35,964 bases of DNA, taken from NCBI GenBank assembly GCA_025529335.1, contig JAMYHX010000449.1:1-35964 (forward strand). Direction: 5' to 3'. The position numbers and the translations under genes were made by a program. This DNA is from Rhizopus sp. PT2906 (lineage: Eukaryota > Mucoromycota > Mucoromycetes > Mucorales > Rhizopodaceae). The notes under the pieces are model-generated. The model did no database searches. It saw only the letters and a program-made list of their open reading frames with translations, and had not been told where the DNA came from. Shown piece by piece: positions 10,195 to 20,077 of this stretch. Numbering within the stretch: position 1 is the stretch's first letter; each line of letters opens with the position of its first letter.

Positions 10195-10995
10195 TTACAA
10201 GTAAGAATATGAAGATGGAGTAGGTGGAGGAAGTGATTTTGGTGGGGGTAGTTGAGGGGGTAAATTACCCGTATTGATTTTTAATGATGATTTTCTAGAC
10301 ATGTAATCGGTAGTGTCTATGGAAGAGCTATCAGTAGAAGAAGTAGAATTGTCATTGATAATTCTTGTTGATAATCTGGAGAACTCTTCTTCTTCTGTGT
10401 TGACTGCTCTCAGTCTTTCTCTTGTTATCGTTTTGTTAGTATCCTTTTCTTCTCTTAAGCAGATTATAACGTGTTTAATATGGCTTAACCATGTTTTCAT
10501 CGTTTCCACGTCTTCAGCTTGTAAGTACCAACTGTTGTTACTACTGTAGTCATCATATCCCATCTTTCTGATCTCGATGCAATAAGGTACACCTGATATA
10601 TGATCTGTGACATAAGCATGAGTATCCTTGGTGATCTCGAAGAATTCTCGATAAGTATTAGGTGTTTCTGACTTGAACGCATAGAGCATACGATCAACAA
10701 GTACAATAAATCTTTTCTTGACACTCTTCATGAAAGCAAACGTAGGTGCCTTGTGTTTAGTTAACCAGCCAGAACAAATAGCTTGTTGAAATATGATATC
10801 GATATAGATTCCATTTGATCTTGGCTTATAAGTTGAAGGATCATCTAGGTCTAATTGGCTTGTATTCTCTATTTTATATTCCCTTGCTGGTCTAACATCG
10901 ATGGGAAAAGGGATTGAAGCGGACATGGTTGTTGGAGCAGAATAAAAAGGATTAAAAATATTCAAGCTTTTTTGTTGTCCTTTCATGTTGTACAA
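10195..10995 (-). CDS. PH-domain protein
   Basis: Single-exon gene of 266 aa. A pleckstrin-homology domain covers about residues 73-178. It begins at CSGWLTKHKA, continues through KRFIVLVDRMLYAFK and ends with the characteristic helix Trp in WYLQAEDVETMKTWLSHIK, so phosphoinositide or membrane binding is the expected role. A short charged linker (RERLRAVNTEEEE) and a Ser/Thr-rich stretch follow. The C-terminus has the proline-rich segment LPPQLPPPKSLPPPTP, which could bind SH3 domains. The first ATG (10995) is used; later Met codons (residues 4 and 24) are possible starts. The subfamily is not resolved. Long noncoding DNA flanks it on both sides. Confidence 0.8.
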   Translation of the reverse strand: MYNMKGQQKSLNIFNPFYSAPTTMSASIPFPIDVRPAREYKIENTSQLDLDDPSTYKPRSNGIYIDIIFQQAICSGWLTKHKAPTFAFMKSVKKRFIVLVDRMLYAFKSETPNTYREFFEITKDTHAYVTDHISGVPYCIEIRKMGYDDYSSNNSWYLQAEDVETMKTWLSHIKHVIICLREEKDTNKTITRERLRAVNTEEEEFSRLSTRIINDNSTSSTDSSSIDTTDYMSRKSSLKINTGNLPPQLPPPKSLPPPTPSSYSYL

Positions 10996-12783
10996 TGGTA
11001 AAAGGGAAAAGCTGGAAAGTAAGAAGAAAGAAAGAGGTAAAGGTCTCTTTTTTGAATTGATTTTCTTATTGTCACACAGTACCCTGCACTCACTGAAACA
11101 TATTGTCTCTTTTTGATTTTCTCACAGGTTGTTACAAAAAAAAGGCACAGTTGATCTGAAGTTAAAAAATGCCTTTTTCACCTCTTTCTTTCCTTAATAA
11201 AACACAGCATCGATAAAAGTAATGGAAGATAAGGTAATATTTTAGTAATGGTAGCAATAGTCTGTTTAAGCTGAAACTTGAGGCTGTTCTGCATCATGCG
11301 CAAGGGGTGAGGTGCATGATGTCGTGTGACTACTACGCTTCTTATGCATAATGAAGGGGCTAATAGTTTATGAGTAATAAGAATTGTTTCTTTTTTGTTC
11401 TACAGCTGCATGCATGCTTGTTTTTATTCTCTCATTCATTTTTAGTAGTAGACATCTAGTAAACACCATCACAATGAATCCAATTGCGAGAGTATCGCAG
11501 TTTCAAATATTTCTTCTTTGACAACACTTCCCATTTAGTATTAAATCATTTCTTTTCCTAAATTGTCAACCAACGACTTTCTGCTCCTTTAAACTAATAA
11601 CTTTCTTTAACAAATACAACAGTCTGTTACAAGTTGACTGTAATTCAGTTGCACTCTTGAATGACGTAGATCTCTCTTTCTGCGTGTGTGTGATGTCAAC
11701 ACATTTGTATTCAAATAGTTTTCACAAATTATTCGCACACTGATAACAAATAATATTAAAAGAGAGCCCATCAGAAGCAAAAGGATGAGTAAAAATATAA
11801 TCAGTAAATCAGTTATTTACATTGATATTAAATACTTATATTATAAAGAGGAGGATTTATAAGAGAAAAAAGAGAAGTAAGAGAAGTGAGTAAAATTATA
11901 AAGAGATTCTTAATATCTTACTCGAAGTGCATCCTGAGTTGGGCTGGTGATAACCAGTCCGGAAAGAGCAAACAAGAGATAAGAGAGGAGAGCAAGCATA
12001 GAGAGCGGCCAAAGGAGCAGAAGGAGTTGAAGGAGTTTACGGGACCAAGGTTTGGTAAGAACCAAACTACCCCAACTAACATCGGGTTAGTTTCGACTAT
12101 GATCTATAATACTACATGTCAGCTTCTTACAAGAGTAAAGAATATAACATACCTTAGGGCTAGCTGGGAAATGGCATGTCTTACTTTTTGATCCAAAAAG
12201 AAAAGAAAAGAAAAAGTCAAGGTCAGACTATTTAAACAAAGTCTAACAACTTTTTCATTTTGTTATAAAGTCTTGACCACATTTATCTTTTCTCAAAAAT
12301 ATCAAGCTCATTTTATGTATTAAATGTTGTCTTTTAAATAATAAAAAAGACATAGAAAGTCAACTAAAGTGTTGATTGTTATTAATTTATCTATAGGCGT
12401 ACTTTGTAGTGCGTCTGTATAGTCTGTTCCTTTAGCTCATGAAATCAAGAAATTACCGTAAAAGTAAACAGGACATCATCTTTTCAAAGGTCCAGATCCT
12501 TGTGACTTATCATCCAAGGCATTTCATCATGACATTACATATACTATATACTATTCCATCGTCAAGTGATAAATAAAAGAAAGAGAAAAAAAAAAAAGAG
12601 AGAGAGAGAGAAAACGGCGGCATAAAAGAGTAAAGTAATGATTTATGACTTGTGATGATGTTATTCTTACTTTGTAAAACCCATTTACGTAGCATTTTTA
12701 TTTTATTTGAAGCTCCCTTTTATTTTCTTTCTTTCTTTTTCTTTATTTGCTATACCCTATACCCTTCCACTCTTCTTTGTGTC
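10996..12783. other. Intergenic region, possible retroelement leader debris
   Basis: About 1.8 kb between the divergent PH-domain and VTS1 genes. The frame 11886-12191 (+) encodes a basic, glutamate-rich stretch (KSKQEIREESKHRERPKEQ) of no recognised family. The DNA around 11880-12180, with a TATA-like tataagagaa about 20 bp upstream of it and the short stem ctggt/accag, resembles an LTR/leader piece of a retroelement, but I see no LTR boundaries. The last 60 bp before the VTS1 start are a pyrimidine-rich tract, likely core promoter and 5' UTR. Confidence 0.4.
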
Positions 12784-14782
12784 ATGTCAACTCAGCCTAC
12801 TTTTCAAAGAAAACACTTGAACGAATTATATTCTACTCTTATCAACGGAGAGACATCTTCTGTTCAAGGAAATAAACCACTTGCAGATTACACTTCATCC
12901 TCTCTTAATCTTGCATCCGAAAGACCCACTGGATCAAAGCAACCAAGACCGTTTTCCGAAATATTAAAGCGTGAAAGCTTTATTTCTCCAGAGAGTAATG
13001 ACATCAATAACTAAAGGCACATTGGAGCTAATTTAATATATTTTTAGCTGAAGCCTTGGATAAATGGTATGAAGATTTACAACAGTATGAAAGTAACTTG
13101 GAAGCTATGGCTTCTGCAAGTGTAGATCCTAAATTTAAAGAAGAAGTACAGCATGTTGACCAATGGTTTCGTTATTTAAATGAAGCTGAACGTACAGCTA
13201 CCATCTATACTTTATTGCAGCACTCATCTCAAGTGCAAATCAGATTCTTCATTACTGTTTTACAGCAAATGAGTAACAGAGATCCTTTGGGTGCATTATT
13301 ATCACCTCATCCCGACAAAGGTAAGAGAGAAAAAGATGCCATAAGCATAAACTCATATGTTCTCTCTAGTTGATATGCAGACTCAGCTGGCTGGGGCTAT
13401 GGCAAAAGCAGAGCTTGAAGCTAGTCAAAAATTAATGACCATTTTACCTTATCAAACTGGGCAGGTTGCCAGTAGACCTCACGTCACAGGTAGACGTAAT
13501 CACATCGACAGACATTCATTTGCCCTAGGAGATACAGAAGAATACGACCGCTTGTTCTCTAGAAGTTCAACTGTTGATCTTTTAAACCCTCAGCCGAACT
13601 TTGCTATCAGAGACGATGGCTTAAAACGTTCAAGTATGTTTGATTCAGCTAGACCAAAGTCAGTCATGCTCGATGATGAGCTCTCGTCTATCTTTAGTCA
13701 GGATTGGCCTTATACAGCTGGTCTTGTTAACCAGCAAAATCATCGCACTGGGGCCATAAGCAGACCAAAATCAGCTGACGTTTCCAACTGGTCATTTAAC
13801 CTGACCTCCTCTGTTAGCTCCAAGAGTTTGCGTGATAAGGATCCTCTTAGTGGTTGGTCTACCTTGTCTCCCACTGTGGCTAATTTTAATGACCATGCCA
13901 AGAAGTCAGATAATACATCTCTGTCAGATGTAGAACAGCAGTTCAGTCATTGGGGCTTAAATTCTGTTGGCAGGTTGGTTATTTTATTATGTCATCATGT
14001 GTATATACTTATTGTTATGACAGTGGTAATAGTAATAGACGTAGTAGAGTGATCAGCAGAACAAGTGTTCCCAGCACAGTGTCAGAAACTGACGAAAAGT
14101 ACTCCATGGCTGCACCATCAGCCAACATTTTGCTGTCTGTGTATGACGATGACAAAAGTAACCAGACCTTACTCCCCTCGGACAATGGCGCACAGTCTCA
14201 GGTCATTTCTCGGTCCACATCACCCATTCCTTCCCAAAACAATCCAAGATATCGATCATCAAGTGGATCAAATGGAAAACAACAACAATATGGCCAATTT
14301 TTGAATCCTAATGATCGTGTAGAACATGAGAATGGATATACCAGTGATCACAGTGACCACTCTTACCGTAGTGCAACATCAAAGAACACTAGAAGAAAGT
14401 CTTCTGGTCATCATACGAATGGACACAAGCAAAAAGAAAAGAAAAACAACGACGTGGTGGATATGCAGTTGCTTGAAGGTAGGCTTTGGTTTATGTAAAT
14501 AATGTAAATACTTATACTTAATAGATGTACCTGCTTGGCTCAGAAGCTTACGATTACATAAATATAATCCTATTTTTGAAAAGATGAAATGGCAAGACAT
14601 GCTCAAGTTAAGCGACGAAGAACTTCTTGCAAAGGGTGTTGCAGCTTTAGGCGCTAGACGCAAGCTACTTAAAGTATTTGATCAAGTCAAAGCACATTGT
14701 GAAGCCAATGTAAGTTGAATATAAACTGATAGCAAGCGTTTTGCTCACTCTTTCTTTATCCAAATAGAATATCAAGTATTAA
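12784..14782 (+). CDS. VTS1: Vts1/Smaug-family SAM-domain RNA-binding protein
   Basis: Post-transcriptional regulator; the family binds Smaug-recognition hairpins in mRNAs and promotes deadenylation and decay through CCR4-NOT. Exons: 12784-12994, 13048-13320, 13370-13973, 14024-14478, 14525-14709, 14768-14782; introns of 53, 49, 50, 46 and 58 nt; 580 aa. The conserved N-terminal region includes ALDKWYEDLQQYESNLEAMA and the block ending NRDPLGALLSPHPDK. The middle is Ser/Asn-rich and low-complexity. The C-terminal SAM domain (about 515-576) runs VPAWLRSLRLHKYNPIFEKM and then GVAALGARRKLLKVF, with the basic GARRKLLK patch that binds RNA. The start at 12784 follows a CT-rich leader; an in-frame upstream extension to 12652 looks like 5' UTR. 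The last intron (gtaagt..caaatag) leaves a 15-nt terminal exon ending NIKY. Unspliced, the protein would end NVS. Confidence 0.9.
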
Positions 14783-15387
14783 TCATTATTTGTGCTAGAA
14801 TTGAACAAATGATGTTTTTTTTTTTATCACTGAAACCACATCCCTCTCTTTTAATGTATCTGAAGAAGGAAGGGAGGCAATATTTCATTGTTCTACTTAA
14901 ATCCCGGTTTCAATGATCTAAAAGTTACAATAATAGTCGCTTGACACAGCATCTTTGACTATTACCTATAAAAGGTGCATTCTTTTATTTTATTTTTCTG
15001 GTTCTTACTGTTGTTTGCATGGATCACCCAACTGTTACACATCGAAAAGAGAAAGAGACGATTTATTCGCTATAAATTCACTGTCAAAACTAGTATCATG
15101 ATAAACATTCTTGCTTACGCTGGCAGCTCAAGTGTATACAGAGAAGCCTTGCTCATTTCAGACTGCTGTCCTTATTTAAACAAAACTTTCATTAATTGTC
15201 ATCGTATATCTTTTACATCATGGACTTTACAGAATAGAACAAGCCACTTTATGATGAAAGTGAACAGCTTTGTCAAAGTGGTGCCCGAGGGTGTCTGTAG
15301 CACTCGCCTAAATTTTTTATTAATCTCTTAGAAGCCGCTGCAGTACACTTTCTCTCTTTCTTTTTTTTTAACCAGTAGCAAACACCC
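14783..15387. promoter_or_regulatory. Upstream region of the uL13 gene
   Basis: 605 bp between VTS1 and the ribosomal protein gene. It contains a TATA-like tataaaag at 14967-14974 and a pyrimidine-rich tract at about 15348-15372, just before the start codon, as is common in fungal ribosomal protein genes. A 118-codon frame at 14975-15331 lies between them; it begins with a hydrophobic stretch but has no recognised motif and I do not call it a gene. Confidence 0.45.
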
Positions 15388-16308
15388 ATGAGCACTTTTG
15401 AAAAGGTACATAATAAAACTAATGATAGCTTATTCGATTCATGTCACTGCAGTCATGAGAACAAGATACGCCTGTAATGAAATACAGCATATATGAACAA
15501 TAGAGCTAAAAGTGAAGAATGACAGAAAAAATTTTTGAACAAAAATAACAACTTTTTCTATTTAAATAACACAAACGAAAAAAGAATCACGCTGCAGTTG
15601 ACATTGTTTCGAAATTAACTGGATGAAGCAGAACCGGAAGCTAACATGTGTGCCTTAGGTTGTTGTCATTGATGGTAAGGGTCACTTGCTCGGCCGTCTT
15701 GCTTCCATTATCGCAAAGCAAGCTCTCAACGGTCAAAAGGTCGTCGTTGTCCGTTGCGAAGAATTAAATGTTTCTGGTGAATTTTTCCGTAACAAGCGTA
15801 AGTCCCTATATGCTTCATTGTCTGTCTGTGGCTTAAAATAACTTAATTATTACCAGTCAAGTATCATGCTTACCTCAACAAACGCTGTATTGTTAACCCT
15901 CGTCGTGGTCCTTTCCACTTCCGTGCTCCTTCTCGCATCTTGTACAAGGCCATCCGTGGTATGATCCCCCACAAGACCGCTCGTGGTGCTGCTGCCTTGG
16001 ATCGCATTAAACTCTTTGAAGGCGTTCCTGCTCCTTATGACCGTGTCAAGCGCATGGTTGTTCCTGATGCCCTTCGTGTTCTTCGTCTTAAGCCTGGCCG
16101 TAAGTACACTACCATTGGCCGTATTTCTCACGAAGTCGGCTGGAAATACCAAGATGTTGTTGCCAAGCTTGAAGAAAAGCGTAAGGCCAAGTCTGCTGCT
16201 TACTACCAACGTAAGGTTGCTCTTGCTGCTATCCAAAAGAAGTCTGCTGAATCCAAAGCTGATTCTATCAAGGACATTAATGCTTCCATCACTGCATTGG
16301 GACACTAA
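15388..16308 (+). CDS. RPL16: 60S ribosomal protein uL13 (L16/L13a)
   Basis: Structural protein of the large cytosolic ribosomal subunit. Exons: 15388-15405 (18 nt, MSTFEK), 15659-15797, 15857-16308; introns 253 and 59 nt; 202 aa, the usual length for the fungal family. The tiny first exon was chosen because MSTFEK joins in phase to VVVIDGKGHLLGRLAS, the family's invariant start. The large intron has a good branch site (gctaac) near its 3' end. Other landmarks are ELNVSGEFFRNKLKYHAYL, GPFHFRAPSRILYKAIRGM, PHKTARGAAAL and LRLKPGRKYTTIGRIS. Codon use is strongly biased (GGT, CGT, GTC, AAG), unlike neighbouring genes, as expected for very high expression. A poly(A)-signal-like aataaa lies about 17 bp past the stop. 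Confidence 0.97.
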
Positions 16309-16596
16309 TTACCTCGCATTTATCAATAAAAGCTTTATCATCATTGTTCGAAACTAAAATCCAGATGATCTGTTTGGGGTGAAATAAAATGCAAAGATTG
16401 CCATTATACAAAGAGAAACAGCTAGTATGAGAACTTCCAATCGACATTAATACAGGTTAAGTACATAAGTCCTTCATCGAGCATTCTCCAACAGCTGCTC
16501 GCATGCAATATCTGATTAACTGGTGCAAACAACAAAAGAAGTAGCAAATAAGAACAAAGAAATCAAAAAGACTTACAAAGGAGAGCAAAACACAAA

Positions 16597-17018
16597 ATGG
16601 ACAAGAAGGAAGTAAGTCTGTTTGCTCAAGCTGTCATCGACGAGGCTCACGAGAATTCAAGCCCAAAGGATTGTGTCGTATTTACCCTAACCAATAATGT
16701 AACCATTATTTTTTTGTATATATCGCCATATCGAGCATGGTTTCTCTTTTCAAGACATTTAGACTTTTACAGGCACTGCCCACAATGGCTATGTCGCCGA
16801 AACAAAGGCTAAAGGACGTGATCCTCTTTGGCGGTGTAGAAGATTGTTTTAAACCCATCTCTGCCACCAATGCTTCAAATCACACACTGAAAATACAGTA
16901 CGGCAAGAATGCCTTTTGTCTAGCTGAGTTTAAATATAAATGGTCACGTTGTGACGTTCCTAGAAGGGGTATGGCTTGTTTTCTGGTTGTTAGCTTGCCA
17001 CAATTTAAAAAAGAATAA
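16597..17018 (+). CDS. Small hypothetical protein (two exons)
   Basis: I do not recognise this gene. The model joins 16597-16698 and 16773-17018 across a 74-nt intron (aat|gtaacc..ttttacag|gca) in phase 0, giving 115 aa with no internal stop. The start follows an A-rich leader (acacaaaATGG), a good context. The N-terminal part, SLFAQAVIDEAHENSSPKD, is probably helical; the second exon, containing VILFGGVEDCFKPISA and FCLAEFKYKWSRCDVPRRG, has four cysteines and could be a small folded domain. No signal peptide or membrane segment is seen. An aataaa overlaps the stop codon, and the next gene starts 23 bp later, so the two transcripts must overlap or be shared. A single long exon 2 with another start is an alternative. 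Confidence 0.5.
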
Positions 17019-17041
17019 AACGCAAAGGAAGCTAAATTAAC

Positions 17042-18541
17042 ATGCAGCGGCTTTGGCATCGACTGAATATCGTGCCTAGCCAGACGAAATGTATATACTG
17101 TAGAATTTTACTGAAAAATAACAACACAATGCTTGTAAAGTACCCACTTTCTCCTAAGCGACTTGTCAGATTGTACTCGACGGGTGACATTGACGACAAG
17201 GATTCAACATGGACTGAAAAGCAACATGATTCAACAAAGAAGTACAGTAAAGCTTTGGCATTGGCAGACTTTTATCGAGTGCTTTCTACACAAAACATTG
17301 AACGGATTTGGCCCTTGTATACTTACCTTTATGACAACAATCTACTTCACATTCTGACAAGTCAGAATTATTATCAATTATTTACTTACACCGTACGTGC
17401 AACTCCAACTTTGACGAATTATTATCGATTGTTAGCGCTTGTTGATGACATGAAAGAGTTGAGCATACCTCTTCGATTGACAGATTATAATGCATTGATC
17501 AGCTGGACAGGTGGACGTCCTCTAAAAACAGTCAAATCTCATCACTTGAATGAGGCACTCGCAGTGTTTGAAGAGATGCAGAAAGCAGAGATTACGAATG
17601 CAAAGGGTGAAGTGATTCGAAAACAAGCCATTCAGCCAAGTGTAGATACGTTTAATGCCTTGATCAGCATTGCGAGTCGAATACCAGATCTCCGTACAGC
17701 ACAGAAACTGTATCACGACATGCTAGCGCGAGGGTTGATCCCTGATAAATATACATACTCTATTTTATTTAATCTGGTCGGTAATGTAGGAGACATTGGG
17801 GGCATAGACGACATAAAGCGCGATATGCTTCAGAATCTATCGAGAGACGACCTGAGAAATGTGAAGCTATGGAATTCACTGTTGACGGCGTATGCTCGAA
17901 ATGGACAAAGGGATAAAGTACATGAAATATTGGAGCATATGAAAGCACCGAATAATAGACCATCACGTAATAAACCGCTTGGAGTAAGGAAAACGAAAAA
18001 GTGGGAAAGAGGGATACCATCACCAGATGCGGATAGCTATCGGATATATATCCAGATGATGATTGATTATGGCGAACCAAAAGAATCTATCTTTGACAAA
18101 TTTCTTGAAATGAGAAGACGGTGTATTTCTCCTATCATACAACTGTACAATGTCATGTTTAGATCATTCATGAAACCAGTGGAGCATTTTCCAGATGTAG
18201 ACACACTTCAACGACGACCAAATGAACTCGAACTGTTAAAGAAACTTTATGCTTTACTTTTAAAAGATCTTACGAAAATAGAACCCAATTCAGACACACT
18301 ATATACCCTTGTATCTGCTTTTCTTGACTTAGAGGATACCAAAACCGCATTGGAAGCCTTTGTATTCTTGAGCAATCACAACACCCGTAATATCCCTACA
18401 ACCGAAAAAAGTATACAACATAATGCAGTGGCGCTGCTAGCGGAAGAACGGCATAAAGCGCCAAACCAAACTAAAATAGAACCTCCAAAAGAATTGCTGG
18501 ATAGACTTAGGGCTATTGTCGCTGAAAATAGCACATTGTAA
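17042..18541 (+). CDS. Mitochondrial pentatricopeptide-repeat (PPR) protein
   Basis: Single-exon, 499 aa. PPR proteins bind organellar RNA and act in its processing, stability or translation. The N-terminus, with Arg, Lys and Ser, few acidic residues, and a RLVRLYSTGD segment, looks like a mitochondrial targeting sequence. Repeat-like units are seen at about residue 149 (DYNALISW..ALAVFEEM), 199 (VDTFNALISIASRI..AQKLYHDMLARGLIPD), 235 (YTYSILFNLVG), 274 (VKLWNSLLTAYARNGQRDKV), 328 (DSYRIYIQMMIDYGEPKES) and 418 (DTLYTLVSAFLDLEDTKTA). The architecture resembles fungal mitochondrial PPRs, but the specific RNA target cannot be read from sequence. The start is 23 bp downstream of the stop of the preceding small gene; an alternative internal Met is residue 30. 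It converges with the NRK gene, with 33 bp between stops. Confidence 0.85.
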   Translation: MQRLWHRLNIVPSQTKCIYCRILLKNNNTMLVKYPLSPKRLVRLYSTGDIDDKDSTWTEKQHDSTKKYSKALALADFYRVLSTQNIERIWPLYTYLYDNNLLHILTSQNYYQLFTYTVRATPTLTNYYRLLALVDDMKELSIPLRLTDYNALISWTGGRPLKTVKSHHLNEALAVFEEMQKAEITNAKGEVIRKQAIQPSVDTFNALISIASRIPDLRTAQKLYHDMLARGLIPDKYTYSILFNLVGNVGDIGGIDDIKRDMLQNLSRDDLRNVKLWNSLLTAYARNGQRDKVHEILEHMKAPNNRPSRNKPLGVRKTKKWERGIPSPDADSYRIYIQMMIDYGEPKESIFDKFLEMRRRCISPIIQLYNVMFRSFMKPVEHFPDVDTLQRRPNELELLKKLYALLLKDLTKIEPNSDTLYTLVSAFLDLEDTKTALEAFVFLSNHNTRNIPTTEKSIQHNAVALLAEERHKAPNQTKIEPPKELLDRLRAIVAENSTL

Positions 18542-18574
18542 TTTTATTTCTGTACCATAAATAAAGAAAAAAGC

Positions 18575-19419
18575 TCAAAGTAAATGCTTACATAACTCAT
18601 CTGCCACTTTTAATGCTGTCCGGGCTATTGAATTTTTATCTGTATCGATAATGACAATGTCTTTGAGCGAACGGTCATGTTGACTCAGTCGAAGGTATTC
18701 TGGCCATACGATCTTGTCAAAATAGCCTGGAGGATCAATCCAGTACCCTTCAGCAGTATGATAACCTTGTCTTTGTTCTCTTCTAGATTTCAAAGTCTCA
18801 TAAGACGTTGTAAGGGATATCTTACAGTCCAAGTGTTGGTACACTCTATTATCCCAATATAACATAAACCCGTCGACTATAACAAAATGATTGTCTTCTT
18901 TTACTAGATACGAAAGCATCTCTTGTAGCTTTATCGCTGTCTGATCATCCAATTGGTTAGATCCATCATGAACGTTTAATTCTTCTTTTGAATCATATCC
19001 ATCAGGTAATTTTCCCTTATTTTTCTTGGCAAAGGATAAAACATCTAATAGTCTATCAAATTCTATGGCTTCTGGGCAATCCCAATTTGCTAGTTGGGTT
19101 TCTTTATCAATAGGAATCTCCTTGTCGGGCTGTTTTTCTATTAGCCAATTGTTATATAACAGATATTTGGTATTACTTTATAAAAATCATCTTGATAGAT
19201 AACAGTAACATTTTTCAGTATTCGTTTGAGAATACGTGTAATTGTCTAGCAACAAAAAATATAAAGCAACAGTCTACTTTTAGATATGCAAAGACTTACT
19301 GTCTTTCCTGAGCAAGAAGGGCCTCTAAAGATGATTAAACATGTTCAAAAATGATTCCTATTAAACTAGCTCTTATTTTCAGCTCTTTACCCTACACCAA
19401 TTGTATATACTTTTGTCAT
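18575..19419 (-). CDS. NRK1: Nicotinamide riboside kinase
   Basis: Phosphorylates nicotinamide riboside to NMN in NAD+ salvage. Exons on the minus strand: 19419-19391, 19324-19300, 19245-19177, 19129-18575; introns of 66, 54 and 47 nt; 225 aa. The P-loop GGPSCSGKTT spans residues 10-19 and is assembled from three exons; the second exon is only 25 nt and encodes its core. Next come VIYQDDFYKPDKEIPID (Asp37/Asp38, substrate-binding), WDCPEAIEFDRLL, FVIVDGFMLY, the LID-like SRREQRQGY and EGYWIDPPGYFDKIVWPEYL, a family signature. At intron 3 an earlier AG (aatag) would break the frame; the aaacag acceptor restores DDFYKPD. The protein is slightly longer than human NRK1 because of a charged insertion around LSFAKKNKGKLPDGYDSKE. 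Confidence 0.92.
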
Positions 19420-20077
19420 GTTGAAGTAAGAAAGAAAGCAAGTAAGTTGTTGTGGGATTTAAATTGAAAGTGACTGTTGGCCAATGGTTAAGAGCATTAT
19501 CCTGAGACGATTGTGTAACCAATCTATTTAGTTTATCCAGAAAAGTGCACATGTGTATGCTCTCCAAAAAAAAAAAAAAAACTGTGGTATCGTAGACTAT
19601 CCTGTGACAGTAACCTACTGATTGTACTAGTAGCTGTATGTTTTTCAAAGCAATTTACAAGTAAATATAATGAATGGGTAATTATTATGATTATGTAAGT
19701 AAAATAAGAAGATGCTAATTATTTGGCCTGAAGAGAGTGTACCTGATTTCTGAGAAAGAAAAAAAAATTTTTTTACTGTGGCATAGTCTCTCAACAGCTT
19801 TGACACATCTGTATCTTTCAACTTTGAGCATCATTCTGCAATGAAATAACTATTGTAGTCAAGTTCATCCTTAAGAAATGACGCTTTCTTACTCTTTAAA
19901 AACATACAATTTACTGAATTTCGGTACCTTTTAGTCCTAGTTTTTCCGGTTGTATATTCTTATCATTGGTTATGATCCAGTGTGCCATCCAAGCTTTCTT
20001 TATAAATAACTTGACTGAAGAGTAAATACAACAATATCTTTTTCTCCTTTTCCTTCCTTTACACCCCTGCCAAGCAT
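19420..20077. promoter_or_regulatory. Divergent promoter region NRK1 / GH16
   Basis: 658 bp between two divergently transcribed genes. A TATA-like tataaata at 20001-20008 lies about 77 bp upstream of the GH16 start codon and is followed by a pyrimidine-rich leader (20037-20066). A 16-bp poly-A run is at about 19565-19580. No gene is supported here. Confidence 0.5.

Noticed and set aside
15102..15331. Possible biotin-protein-ligase start (MINILAYAGSSS)
   Set aside because: Only a few residues resemble the MNVLVYxGPGTS start of that family, and no continuation of such a gene exists downstream.
15406..15658. snoRNA in the RPL16 first intron
   Set aside because: I looked for C (tgatga) and D (ctga) boxes in proper order and did not find a convincing pair.
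15850..16305. 151-codon minus-strand frame opposite RPL16
   Set aside because: Antisense of the highly biased ribosomal protein codons; a known artefact of strong codon bias.
15983..16357. 124-codon plus-strand frame overlapping RPL16 exon 3
   Set aside because: Out-of-frame shadow of an unambiguous ribosomal protein exon.
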